This document shows positions 1-6,835 of a stretch of DNA of 9,390 nt, piece by piece. A model generated the notes under the pieces. It saw only the letters and a program-made list of their open reading frames with translations. It was not told where the DNA came from and did no database searches. The DNA comes from Deltaproteobacteria bacterium (GTDB lineage: Bacteria; Desulfobacterota; Desulfomonilia; UBA1062): NCBI GenBank assembly GCA_016934135.1, contig JAFGTK010000356.1, forward strand, positions 1 through 9,390. Direction: 5' to 3'. The position numbers were made by a program, and so were the translations under genes. Position 1 is the first letter of the stretch. Every line of letters begins with the position of its first letter.

Positions 1-14
1 AAAACTAGAGGTTA

Positions 15-43
15 CATATAAATAACAACTTTTTCTTTGTCAA
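15..43 (-). promoter_or_regulatory. Possible leftward sigma70-type promoter at the left edge
   Basis: On the minus strand a perfect -35 hexamer TTGACA (38-43) is followed after 17 bases by TATATG (15-20), which matches four of six positions of the -10 consensus. It would drive a gene leaving the window to the left, which cannot be seen. The surrounding DNA is AT-rich, as expected for a promoter. The core resembles the phasin-operon promoter at 6804-6831, which also contains CCTTGACAA. Chance occurrence cannot be excluded. Confidence 0.3.
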
Positions 44-310
44 GGTTCATTTAGGCATATTTATCCGGTTATTCCCAAGAGTCATGGATTTGACCGGAAA
101 TATCTTTCCGGATCGGGTCCGATGGATTTCCCCGGACGGGTGAAGGCAACGGGTTATGATCCGGCCTGTGTGTGGAGGTGTCCGGTGAAGACGGACGTAT
201 CATCCGCAGTTGTAGACGAAGCCTGATTGACAATGTAATCCACGGCGTTACCTTAGATACATATGAGCGGTTTTGTTTTTCTTGATCTTCGATCATGAAC
301 GAGGTGAGCC
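44..310. other. Intergenic region upstream of phaE; no gene recognised
   Basis: No convincing coding sequence is visible here. There is one clear small inverted repeat: CCGGAAA (94-100) and TTTCCGG (105-111) around a 4-base loop. Next to it lies a weaker one, ATCGG/CCGAT (112-116, 119-123). A TTGACA occurs around 222-227, but no acceptable -10 hexamer follows at 16-18 bases, so no promoter is assigned for phaEC. The region lacks the TGCA-N-TGCA palindrome found upstream of the phasin operon and the hydrolase gene. Confidence 0.5.
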
Positions 311-1198
311 ATGGACGAGACTCAAGGCACTGGTGCAGACCCGCAGGCATTGCTGATAAATTGGCTGAAGACGGCAACCGGCTTGTTCCCGGGAGCCGCA
401 AACAAAACAGCTGCTTCATCACGTGCGGAGACTGCCGGCAAAGAGGGGAATGAGCGGGTAACGACCGAGGCCCTTTCCTCGATCATCAAGACCTGGGGGG
501 TTATCTCATCTGCCATGAGCGAGCCTTCTGCAATGAATGCCCTCTACCGGAGTATGTCTATTCTCCCCGATGCCGTCTCCCACGTCATTCAATCAGGGCT
601 GAGGGGATACCTCCGAATTCAGAACCAGTTCATGGAGAAGATGACAACGGTCGGCCGGAGCACCGAGGCATACTCATTTGAAAATATCGACCATGAATCG
701 GTGAAGATCTGGTCAGATCTTTATCAGAAGGAGGTGCAGCGGTATTTCAATATCCCCTCCCTGGGCCTTTCACGGTTTTATCAGGAGCGGATGAACCAGA
801 CCCTCGATAAATTCAATCTGTTCAACACCTCGCTGATCGATTTCATGCAGCTCCTTTCGCTGCCGTTTGAGAAGAGCTTCAAGGTGCTGCAGGACAGAAT
901 CGAGGAACTTACCAGCAAAGAGTCGCTGCCGGAAGACCCCCAGGAACTCTATCGATTATGGATCAAGATCCTCGAAGGGCACTTCATGACCCTTTTCAAG
1001 TCGCCTGAGTACACCAAAAAACTTGCCGCCACCTTAGATGCAATGGATGCTTTCCTCCAGGCTAGAAACAGGATCATAACCGATGCCCTGCAATCTCTGC
1101 CTATTCCCACCGACAAGGACATGGATGCCCTGTACGAAGAATTGTACCATCTAAAGAAAAAAGTGAAAGACCTGGAGAAATCGGGGAAAAACAAGTGA
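311..1198 (+). CDS. phaE: Class III PHA synthase subunit PhaE
   Basis: A 295-residue, mostly helical, soluble protein. PhaE is the non-catalytic subunit of class III PHA synthase; it binds and activates PhaC on the growing polyester granule. Family features are seen in order: a variable N-terminal region (about 1-75), a central helical part with the PhaE-like stretch YFNIPSLGLSRFYQERM (145-161), a segment LYRLWIKILEGHF (213-225) and a C-terminal short coiled coil, PTDKDMDALYEELYHLKKK (266-284). This tail has the typical PhaE register. At 295 residues it is shorter than the roughly 350-residue purple-sulfur-bacterial PhaE, mainly at the N-terminus. The ATG at 311 follows a purine-rich GAGGTGAG at the right distance. 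phaC starts 27 bases after the stop, as in a canonical phaEC operon. The assignment is by motif, order and partner gene. Confidence 0.87.
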   Translation: MDETQGTGADPQALLINWLKTATGLFPGAANKTAASSRAETAGKEGNERVTTEALSSIIKTWGVISSAMSEPSAMNALYRSMSILPDAVSHVIQSGLRGYLRIQNQFMEKMTTVGRSTEAYSFENIDHESVKIWSDLYQKEVQRYFNIPSLGLSRFYQERMNQTLDKFNLFNTSLIDFMQLLSLPFEKSFKVLQDRIEELTSKESLPEDPQELYRLWIKILEGHFMTLFKSPEYTKKLAATLDAMDAFLQARNRIITDALQSLPIPTDKDMDALYEELYHLKKKVKDLEKSGKNK

Positions 1199-1225
1199 CC
1201 TTCCGAGCTGTCTGGAGGACAAGTC

Positions 1226-2422
1226 ATGGACAAACCAAAGATTCCCATAGATATAATCATGAAACACCTGGCAGAAGACGCAGGCCAGGCACAGGACCGT
1301 GCACAGAAGGCATCGGACATCCTCCTGGGAAAACTTGAAACAGAGATCGCCTCAACCCCCTATGAGGTTGTGTACCAGGAAGACCGGGTGAAACTGAAGC
1401 ACTACAGCTCCTCAGAAGAAACAGTCAGTCAGATCAAGACACCGCTGCTTGTGGTATATGCCCTCATTAACAGGGAAACCATGCTCGATCTCCAGCCGGA
1501 AAGAAGCGTGGTGAAAAACTTTCTCGACGGCGGCATCAATCTCTACATGATCGACTGGGGATATCCCACCATCAAGGACAAGTTTCTCACCATCGACGAC
1601 CATGTAAACGGCTACATGGACAATATCGTCGATTCTATTTTGGAGAGGGAACATGTGCCTCAGCTCAATCTCATGGGGATCTGTATGGGAGGAACCTTCT
1701 GCGTGATCTACTCCGCGCTGCATCCGGAGAAGGTCAAGAACCTGATTACCACCGTATGCCCGACGAACTTCGACACCGACCAGGGATTGCTGCATATCTG
1801 GATGAAGGAATTGGATGCGGACAGGATGATCGACACCTTCGGAAACATGCCCGGAGACCTGATGAATTTCGGCTTCCTGCTCCTCAATCCGGCACGGCTC
1901 ATGATCGACAAGTACGTAGGGTTTTTCGAACATATCGACAACAGGGACTTTGTGGAGAACTTCATCCGGATGGAAAAATGGATATTCGACAGCCCCGATG
2001 TCCCGGGAGAAACCTTCAAGCAATTCATCAAAGACGGGTATCAGAAAAACCTCCTTATCCAAAGCAGGATGGAAGTCGGAGGAAAGCGGGTGGACCTCAA
2101 GAACATCACCATGCCGGTACTCAACATCTACGGGCAGTACGACCACCTCGTCCCTCCCGGGGCGGCAGACAAGCTCACGAGCACCCTCGGGAGCACGGAT
2201 ACCGAGGATGTCTGCCTTGATACCGGCCATATCGGGATCTATGTCAGCTCGAAAACCCAGAAGGAATTTACCCCGAAGATCCTGGGATGGCTCAAAGAGA
2301 GGGACAGCCTGCCGTCCGCCACGAAGAAGGCTGCGAAGAAGAAAGCCATTCACACAAAAAACCCGGGCCCTACCAGGCAGGCAAAAAAGCGATCAGGAAC
2401 CAAGGAGATACGCCATGGCTAA
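1226..2422 (+). CDS. phaC: Class III PHA synthase catalytic subunit PhaC, with extra basic tail
   Basis: Polymerises (R)-3-hydroxyacyl-CoA into polyester at the granule surface, releasing CoA. It has the alpha/beta-hydrolase fold with a cysteine nucleophile. The synthase box GICMGG gives Cys153; the other triad residues are Asp306 (GQYDHLVP) and His335 (TGHIG). Spacing between the three equals that of the Allochromatium class III enzyme (Cys149/Asp302/His331), which is strong evidence for class and activity. MIDWGYP (108-114) and PTNFDTDQGLL (179-189) are further PhaC hallmarks. The enzyme is 398 residues, whereas class III PhaC usually ends near 355-360. Residues 364-398 form an added tail with about 12 Lys/Arg and one Glu, beginning ATKKAAKKKA, resembling histone H1-like tails. 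A strong GGAGGA (1214-1219) precedes the ATG by 6 bases. The gene lies directly after phaE, and its stop overlaps the start of the GAF gene. Confidence 0.95.
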   Translation: MDKPKIPIDIIMKHLAEDAGQAQDRAQKASDILLGKLETEIASTPYEVVYQEDRVKLKHYSSSEETVSQIKTPLLVVYALINRETMLDLQPERSVVKNFLDGGINLYMIDWGYPTIKDKFLTIDDHVNGYMDNIVDSILEREHVPQLNLMGICMGGTFCVIYSALHPEKVKNLITTVCPTNFDTDQGLLHIWMKELDADRMIDTFGNMPGDLMNFGFLLLNPARLMIDKYVGFFEHIDNRDFVENFIRMEKWIFDSPDVPGETFKQFIKDGYQKNLLIQSRMEVGGKRVDLKNITMPVLNIYGQYDHLVPPGAADKLTSTLGSTDTEDVCLDTGHIGIYVSSKTQKEFTPKILGWLKERDSLPSATKKAAKKKAIHTKNPGPTRQAKKRSGTKEIRHG

Positions 2423-3467
2423 TGAAAAAGATTACTTTACCACGATCTGCAAGGTGAGCAGGGCCTTCGGCACCACCCTGCAAAAGGATGACCTGCTCGA
2501 TCTGATAGTACAGAGTGCGATAGACACCATGCAGGGAAAGGCGGCATGCCTCTTCCTAGAAGACGAGGACAAGAAAAACCCTGTGCTCGTTCCGGCAGCG
2601 CAGAAGGGACTGTCCAAGGACTATCTCCATGCGGAGCCGAAAGAGGCAAAGAGGGCTGCAGACGAGATCCTGACCAGGGGTTTCATTGCCATCCATGATG
2701 CAACCAAGGATCCCAGGATTGCCAGTCACGAGATGAAAAAGGCCGAGGGCATAGCATCCATCCTGGTGGTCCCGGTCATGGCGGAAGACCGGGTCATCGG
2801 TGTTCTCGGGCTCTATACAGCAGATAAACGGATCTTTTCCGAAGACGAGATCGAATTCCTCACAGCCCTGGCGGAACAGGGAGGGATGGCTATCGAACAT
2901 GCCCGGCTGGTGGAGCAGATCAGGAAAAACACGAACCTCTTTCACGACCTCTCCGTGAGCATGAACGCCAGCTTTGATGTGAAGGAGATTATGAATATCC
3001 TCACAAAAGACATCGCACGGGCATTCGGCGTCAAGGCCGCCTCGGTTCGCCTGCTGGACAAGGAGAAAAAGATTTTGCAGCTGGTGGCCAGTTACGGCCT
3101 GAGTGAAAAGTATCTGAGCAAGGGGCCAATCTCTGCGGAAAAGAGTATTGCCGAGGCCCTTAACGGCAAACCAATTGTCGTCAAAGACGCCGCCGGTGAC
3201 AAGGGTGTTCAGTACAGGGATGAGAAGAAGGAAGAGGGGATCATCTCGATTCTATGCGTACCCATCAAGGCAAAGGAGGAGGTGATCGGGGTTTTGCGGC
3301 TCTACAGCGGGGTCCCGAGAGATTTTACCAATGACGAGATCCTGCTTGCCTCTGCCATCGCCCATCAGGGCGGACTCGCCATCCGGAATACATCGATGTA
3401 TCTCATGCTGGAAGAAGATATGAAGGAGCTCAAGGAGGATATCTGGAGTCACCGATCATGGTTCTAA
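2415..3467 (+). CDS. Double-GAF domain protein coupled to phaC
   Basis: A 350-residue cytoplasmic protein made of two GAF domains (about 20-165 and 180-335) joined by a helix. The two halves are clearly a duplication: KAACLFLEDEDKK, SILVVPVMAEDRVIGVLGLY and FSEDEIEFL in the first correspond to KAASVRLLDKEKK, SILCVPIKAKEEVIGVLRLY and FTNDEILLA in the second. GAF domains bind small ligands or mediate dimerisation in signalling proteins. Here no histidine kinase, GGDEF, EAL, HTH or ATPase module follows; only a short charged helix ends the protein, finishing WSHRSWF. The ATG at 2415 is chosen because AAGGAGA (2402-2408) lies at the right distance and the residues after it begin the domain. Upstream codons in this frame overlap phaC and are non-coding shadow. 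The 8-base overlap with the phaC stop suggests translational coupling. The ligand and output are unknown; a role in sensing metabolic state for the synthase is inference. Confidence 0.85.
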   Translation: MANEKDYFTTICKVSRAFGTTLQKDDLLDLIVQSAIDTMQGKAACLFLEDEDKKNPVLVPAAQKGLSKDYLHAEPKEAKRAADEILTRGFIAIHDATKDPRIASHEMKKAEGIASILVVPVMAEDRVIGVLGLYTADKRIFSEDEIEFLTALAEQGGMAIEHARLVEQIRKNTNLFHDLSVSMNASFDVKEIMNILTKDIARAFGVKAASVRLLDKEKKILQLVASYGLSEKYLSKGPISAEKSIAEALNGKPIVVKDAAGDKGVQYRDEKKEEGIISILCVPIKAKEEVIGVLRLYSGVPRDFTNDEILLASAIAHQGGLAIRNTSMYLMLEEDMKELKEDIWSHRSWF

Positions 3468-3482
3468 GGGATTGAAATCCCT
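3467..3482. terminator. Weak hairpin after the phaEC-GAF operon
   Basis: AGGGAT (3467-3472) and ATCCCT (3477-3482) form a 6-bp stem around TGAA, starting on the last base of the GAF gene stop codon. There is no T-run on either side, so intrinsic termination is doubtful. A second small inverted repeat, TGAAAC/GTTTCA (3632-3637, 3648-3653), overlaps the stop of the convergent 204-aa gene. Both are listed because they border the only gap (3468-3650) between two convergent operons, which otherwise shows nothing recognisable. Confidence 0.2.
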
Positions 3483-3650
3483 GCATGCTTCATAAGCCGG
3501 TTCTTGTCTCATGCGGTTGAGTAACCATAGCCACGGATTTGTACGACTGGCCGTTGTGAGGTACCTGTTACCCGTGTGCGGATACAGTAACCGAACTGGG
3601 ATAATACTTCTTCAATAAGATCTTGATGCATTGAAACGAACCTAGCTGTT

Positions 3651-4265
3651 TCACTGGTCTTGTCGCGATTTTGATTTTTTTGCCGGTGCTGCAGGTTTCC
3701 TGCTGGGAGCTACCTTCTTCTTTTCCTGTGACGCAGGCTTTTTATTGGTCTTATTCGTAGATTTCATGGTCTTGTCGCCTTCAGCCTCAGGCTGTTCACC
3801 AAACATTTGTGTGTAACTTTTGAGAAGTTCACTGAACTGCCTGCTCTGGTCCTGAATCAGGGTTTCAAATCCTTCGATCCCTCCTGCCTGTTCGGCGAGC
3901 CGGGAATCGAATACCCCGTGAAGCTTCTGCAGGGCCTCTTCCCGCTCTGCAAGCTTTGCCCTGAGTTCTTCGTTCTCCCTGAGAAGAGACTGATAGTCCT
4001 GCCGGGGCACGAGATCCATCAGGGAGAGGAAATCCCTGAATGAGGTGTTAAGATCCTGTGTAGCCTTCTTCCAGATCTCCAGATACTCGGTGGTATTCTT
4101 CGCGATCATGTCCGCCCCGTACAATCTGCCAAAAAAATCGCCAAGTTCTTCCATACCGCTGTAATCTCCCCCCATCCACCGGGCCAGATCTTCGAACTGC
4201 TTCTGTGATTTTGACGCATTGAGAAACAGGTTCCCCCACAATTCAAGCACGTGCGTGTCCACCAT
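3651..4265 (-). CDS. PhaE/PhaM-like synthase partner with coiled coil and Lys-rich tail
   Basis: A 204-residue protein in three parts. Residues 1-85 are helical and aromatic-rich. Residues 88-125 form a predicted coiled coil (PRQDYQSLLRENEELRAKLA). Residues 163-204 are a Lys/Pro/Ala tail with about 12 Lys, including KKPASQEKKKVAPSRKPAAP. The junction FLSLMDLVPRQDYQSLLRENEELRAK resembles the C-terminal part of the PhaE in this window (LQSLPIPTDKDMDALYEEL, 260-278), so it is probably a PhaE/PhaR-type synthase subunit. The tail recalls the PAKKA-type DNA-binding tails of PhaM and PhaF, which tie PHA granules to the nucleoid. The TAATG junction with the upstream phaC2 (one shared base), plus AAAGGAG just before the ATG, points to tight co-translation with that enzyme. 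It is the last gene of the leftward operon. The exact family is not settled; partner of the second PhaC is the best inference. Confidence 0.6.
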   Translation of the reverse strand: MVDTHVLELWGNLFLNASKSQKQFEDLARWMGGDYSGMEELGDFFGRLYGADMIAKNTTEYLEIWKKATQDLNTSFRDFLSLMDLVPRQDYQSLLRENEELRAKLAEREEALQKLHGVFDSRLAEQAGGIEGFETLIQDQSRQFSELLKSYTQMFGEQPEAEGDKTMKSTNKTNKKPASQEKKKVAPSRKPAAPAKKSKSRQDQ

Positions 4266-5842
4266 TATACTCCTTTCAATGCCTCATCCAGGTCAAGCTG
4301 GTAAAGCACCGGACCTCGATAGTTATTCTCACCAAAACACTTGTGCAGAGCGAACTCTGATGTCGGGTCGGACCACGAGGTTGCAATGGCAAGATGCCCC
4401 TTGGGAAACACCGTCACCTCAGCATCGATGTAATCCATGGGAGCCAGTGCGGTCTCCTTCTCCACAAGCTCATCATTTTCGCCGTAGCAGATCAGCCACC
4501 TGATCCCCTTTTCCTTCATACGCTTCAGGTTCAGCTCGCGGCCGAAAAGCCTCACCGGAAGGGTTCCGTCTTTCGTTATGGGAATGTTGTAGGAATCGAA
4601 GCTCATCTTCGTGATGGCCAGCGGCAGATCGTTGCGCTCATAGGTGAGCCAGTAGTTTATGGCGAGCGCCGTCTTGTTGAAGTTGCCCGGCGCGGAACCA
4701 TCGGCAGAAAGCATCATGATGTCCCGGTAGAAACTCACGAGCGGGTACTCGTCCTGAATGGCCTTGAGCTTGTAGACCCAGCCCATGAGCTTGCCGTCTG
4801 CCACCTTGTTCCCATTCGGCAGGGTCTTTGTCCCGTAGGCGAGATCATTGAACCTGGGCGGCAGATTCCCCAGAAACGTCGCCAGGCCCTTGCTGCGGGT
4901 CCCATCCATGGGAGAAACACAGGTGATGAGTGCGTCCACCAGGGAGTCGAGCTCACCGGAGAGGATGTTGCACAGGGAAGAAAACCCACCCTGACAGTAA
5001 CCGTTGAGCGTTACCGGCTTGCCGTGCTTTTTCTTGAGCAGTTCACAGAAAAACCGGGTGTCTCCCGCATCATCCTCGCCTGTCATCAGCTGAAAGGCAG
5101 GGGTTGTGGTTATGTCCTTCATGATACGGATGTAGGTGGGGATCCCCCTGTTGGCAAAAGAATGCACATAGCTCTTGTTGTCGTTCGGCAGAAAGGCAAG
5201 GACATTTGTCCCCAGCACAAAGGGAGGGATGATCATAAGGGGTTTGCCGCCTTTTTTTACCTTTATCCGCTTGTCCCTCGGGAGCACCTGGTAGAGCAGG
5301 AACCTCTGGGTTTCTCCTGTTTTTTTGTAGCCTCCGCCGTCAAAATGAAACCCGTATTCATCCCGGATGTTTCGAATTGCCTCGGGATATGCATGGACAA
5401 CCCGCTCCATAAGGTGCGCCTGTTTTGCCGTGAGCGTCTCGATATCCTCTCCCGGCATGCCGTATACCGTATTCATCCATGCGGAGAGCGTCTTGGAGAA
5501 TTCCTGAAGATGGTAATCGCCAATCGCCTTTTGTGAACTCTTGAGGGCGTCTTGTGCAATCATGAGATTGAGCTCAAGGAGATCCACATAGTCCCTGATG
5601 GTCTCTGCCGGTGGCGTACTCACAAGCCGCCCACTCTCCACCGAGGTGAAGTAGCTTACCGAGATCCAGTAAGCGTCGATGAAGTCGTGAAAATACTTCA
5701 GCACCCCGCCCCAGTACAGCTGGAGTGCTTTGGTCTTTTCGGTTGCAGCACCGAAGAGTTTTTCGTTCATTCGAAAAAACTCTTCGGTGCTGTTCCTGAG
5801 CGATTCATACATCTCGAGGTACTGGTTATCATCGACTGCCAT
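4265..5842 (-). CDS. phaC: Second PHA synthase, long class I-like PhaC
   Basis: A 525-residue enzyme with a helical N-terminal region (about 1-190) and an alpha/beta-hydrolase core. The synthase box NGYCQGG places the nucleophile at Cys283; Asp457 (CYGENDEL) and His483 (PKGHLAIAT) complete the triad. Length and the long N-terminal part match class I/II synthases rather than the 398-residue class III PhaC nearby. It is divergent: where typical synthases read SW or DW after the third strand, this one has TYIRIMKDIT (236-245). It is probably a cytoplasmic, granule-associated PHA synthase or relative; substrate length cannot be told from sequence. The ATG at 5842 (MAVDDNQYLEM) is preferred over the GTG at 5866 because AGGGGG lies 5 bases before it. 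It is fourth in the leftward operon, 35 bases after the nearest phasin-like gene, and its TAA overlaps the next ATG. Confidence 0.82.
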   Translation of the reverse strand: MAVDDNQYLEMYESLRNSTEEFFRMNEKLFGAATEKTKALQLYWGGVLKYFHDFIDAYWISVSYFTSVESGRLVSTPPAETIRDYVDLLELNLMIAQDALKSSQKAIGDYHLQEFSKTLSAWMNTVYGMPGEDIETLTAKQAHLMERVVHAYPEAIRNIRDEYGFHFDGGGYKKTGETQRFLLYQVLPRDKRIKVKKGGKPLMIIPPFVLGTNVLAFLPNDNKSYVHSFANRGIPTYIRIMKDITTTPAFQLMTGEDDAGDTRFFCELLKKKHGKPVTLNGYCQGGFSSLCNILSGELDSLVDALITCVSPMDGTRSKGLATFLGNLPPRFNDLAYGTKTLPNGNKVADGKLMGWVYKLKAIQDEYPLVSFYRDIMMLSADGSAPGNFNKTALAINYWLTYERNDLPLAITKMSFDSYNIPITKDGTLPVRLFGRELNLKRMKEKGIRWLICYGENDELVEKETALAPMDYIDAEVTVFPKGHLAIATSWSDPTSEFALHKCFGENNYRGPVLYQLDLDEALKGV

Positions 5843-5877
5843 GGCAACCCCCTGAGCTGATAACACAGATGTGAAGC

Positions 5878-6153
5878 TTATTTTTTCGGCTTGTCTGCTG
5901 CTGAAAAATAATCCTCAACCTTCTTGAAGTTATCATCAACGGTCTTCTTGAAATCATCACGCCCTTTTTTGTACGCCCCGATCCACTGATTGAGTACATT
6001 CTTGCCATCATCCGGCAACCAGGTGGCCTGTTCGAGAACAGAACTCACCATCTTCTCTGTCTGTTCCTGAAGCATGACCATGGCATTGAAGCTGTTGTCG
6101 AACGATGTTTTGTGAAAATCTATCATCTGCTTTACAAACTGTTTCTGATCCAT
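5878..6153 (-). CDS. Phasin-like granule protein (third tandem copy)
   Basis: A 91-residue helical protein, no signal peptide or membrane segment, ending in a lysine-rich DKPKK. It is a paralogue of the next two genes upstream in the operon. Shared positions include the N-terminal F/VHK..F, a middle Q-Q-.-MV..LL/VLEQA run, and KKGRDDFKK.VDD (62-74 here). Small amphipathic helical proteins beside PHA synthases usually are phasins, which coat the granule and control its size, and that is the inferred role. An AGGAGG lies just upstream of the ATG. The gap to phaC2 downstream is 35 bases. I cannot place it in a named phasin family by eye, so function rests on context, size, composition and gene duplication. 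Confidence 0.65.
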   Translation of the reverse strand: MDQKQFVKQMIDFHKTSFDNSFNAMVMLQEQTEKMVSSVLEQATWLPDDGKNVLNQWIGAYKKGRDDFKKTVDDNFKKVEDYFSAADKPKK

Positions 6154-6186
6154 GTTATTCCCTCCTCTGTCTCTTCTATTGGTTTG

Positions 6187-6459
6187 TTATTGACTCTTGA
6201 CCCCCGAGGTTAACAAGGCATCAGCCTTGTTATACCCGTCATGTACTGCTTTCCTTATATCTTCACGGCTTTTCCTAAAAACCCCTGACCACCCGATGAT
6301 TGCATCTTTTGATTCCTGCGGCAGCCATGGTGCGTTCTCCAGCAGGTCGTTCATCATGTTCCCGGCCTGATCCTGGAATGCGGCAAGCATGCTGAACCCG
6401 CTTTCAAAAGCTGACCTGTGCACACCAATCACCCCTTTTACGAGCTGTTTGTGTTTCAT
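6187..6459 (-). CDS. Phasin-like granule protein (second tandem copy)
   Basis: A 90-residue helical, soluble protein, the most divergent of the three copies. It keeps the same frame: VHRSAFESGF near the start, FQDQAGNMMNDLLENAPWLPQESKDA in the middle (28-53) and RKSREDIRKAVHDGYNKAD towards the end. The KGRDDF motif of its neighbours has become KSREDI. It probably coats PHA granules with its paralogues; the divergence may mean a different granule stage or partner. The ATG at 6459 follows AAGGAG by 6 bases. A GTG at 6462 is possible but would leave only 3 bases. Spacing is 33 bases to the next copy and 32 bases from the previous one, consistent with one transcript. Confidence 0.62.
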   Translation of the reverse strand: MKHKQLVKGVIGVHRSAFESGFSMLAAFQDQAGNMMNDLLENAPWLPQESKDAIIGWSGVFRKSREDIRKAVHDGYNKADALLTSGVKSQ

Positions 6460-6491
6460 CACGTTCTCCTTGTAAAAGTAATTCTGTGTGC

Positions 6492-6761
6492 TTAGATATT
6501 CAAGGTCGAGGAGATATACGTTTCGACCTTTGCATATCCGTCATCCACGACATGCTTGAAATCATCACGGCCCTTTTTATATACCTTCACCAACTGGCCC
6601 AGTGCATCCTTGTTCTCCTGCGGGATCAGGGTTGCCTGTGCCAGTAAAGCATTAACCATACTCTCAGCCTGATCCTGAATGCTGATCATTGCATCGCAGG
6701 CATTATCGAACGATGCTTTGTGAACCCCGACAAGCTTTATGGCGATATCCTTTATCTCCAT
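6492..6761 (-). CDS. Phasin-like granule protein (first tandem copy, promoter-proximal)
   Basis: An 89-residue helical protein, first gene of the leftward phasin-phaC2 operon. Landmarks are GVHKASFDNA (12-21), IQDQAESMVNALLAQATLIPQ (28-48) and YKKGRDDFKHVVDDGYAKVE. It is close to the third copy (5878-6153) in the KKGRDDFK..VDD segment. The likely role is a granule-surface phasin. The ATG at 6761 is chosen because AAGGAGG precedes it by 8 bases. An upstream start at 6797 would place the first codons inside the promoter's transcription start area. A sigma70-type promoter (6804-6831) and a perfect palindrome (6835-6857) lie just upstream, as expected for a strongly expressed, PhaR-repressed phasin gene. 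Confidence 0.65.
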   Translation of the reverse strand: MEIKDIAIKLVGVHKASFDNACDAMISIQDQAESMVNALLAQATLIPQENKDALGQLVKVYKKGRDDFKHVVDDGYAKVETYISSTLNI

Positions 6762-6803
6762 GTCTTCTGCCTCCTTGGTTTTTTTGAAGTACATCATCTT
6801 CTT

Positions 6804-6831
6804 ACTATAGTGACCTTTTCACCCTTGTCAA
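6804..6831 (-). promoter_or_regulatory. Sigma70-type promoter of the phasin-phaC2 operon
   Basis: On the minus strand, a perfect TTGACA (6826-6831) and TATAGT (6804-6809, five of six consensus bases) are separated by 16 bases. Transcription would begin near 6797, leaving a leader of about 36 bases before the ATG at 6761. This is the best promoter in the window. It is flanked upstream by a palindromic operator-like site and overlapped by a second small palindrome. Confidence 0.7.
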
Positions 6832-6835
6832 GGGT
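6821..6835. promoter_or_regulatory. Palindrome ACCCTTG-T-CAAGGGT over the -35 element
   Basis: A perfect inverted repeat with 7-base arms around one central T covers the -35 hexamer. Such placement is typical for a repressor site, but part of the symmetry comes from TTGACA itself. No known factor is recognised for it. It abuts the larger TGCA palindrome, sharing position 6835. Confidence 0.35.

Noticed and set aside
94..111. CCGGAAA-TATC-TTTCCGG hairpin considered as a terminator
   Set aside because: No T-run follows on either strand and no gene end is visible next to it; it is left as an unexplained inverted repeat.
69..422. Minus-strand open frame of 117 codons overlapping the start of phaE
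   Set aside because: No ribosome site, no recognisable motif, and it overlaps the well-supported phaE start.
1412..2353. Long open frame on the minus strand (313 codons) inside phaC
   Set aside because: Antisense to a class III PhaC with complete catalytic triad; the translation shows no known motif and its openness follows from the codon bias of phaC.
1950..2414. Possible upstream extension of the GAF protein to 505 residues
   Set aside because: The added part overlaps phaC out of frame and is Ser/Arg/Pro-rich shadow sequence; the ATG at 2415 has its own ribosome site and starts the GAF region.
4394..5536. Long open frame on the plus strand (380 codons) inside the second phaC
   Set aside because: Antisense shadow of an enzyme with a clear GYCQGG box; no domain or ribosome site supports it.
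5878..6761. Three repeated units considered as a DNA repeat array
   Set aside because: Similarity is at protein level and diverged; these are tandem paralogous genes, not DNA repeats or CRISPR.
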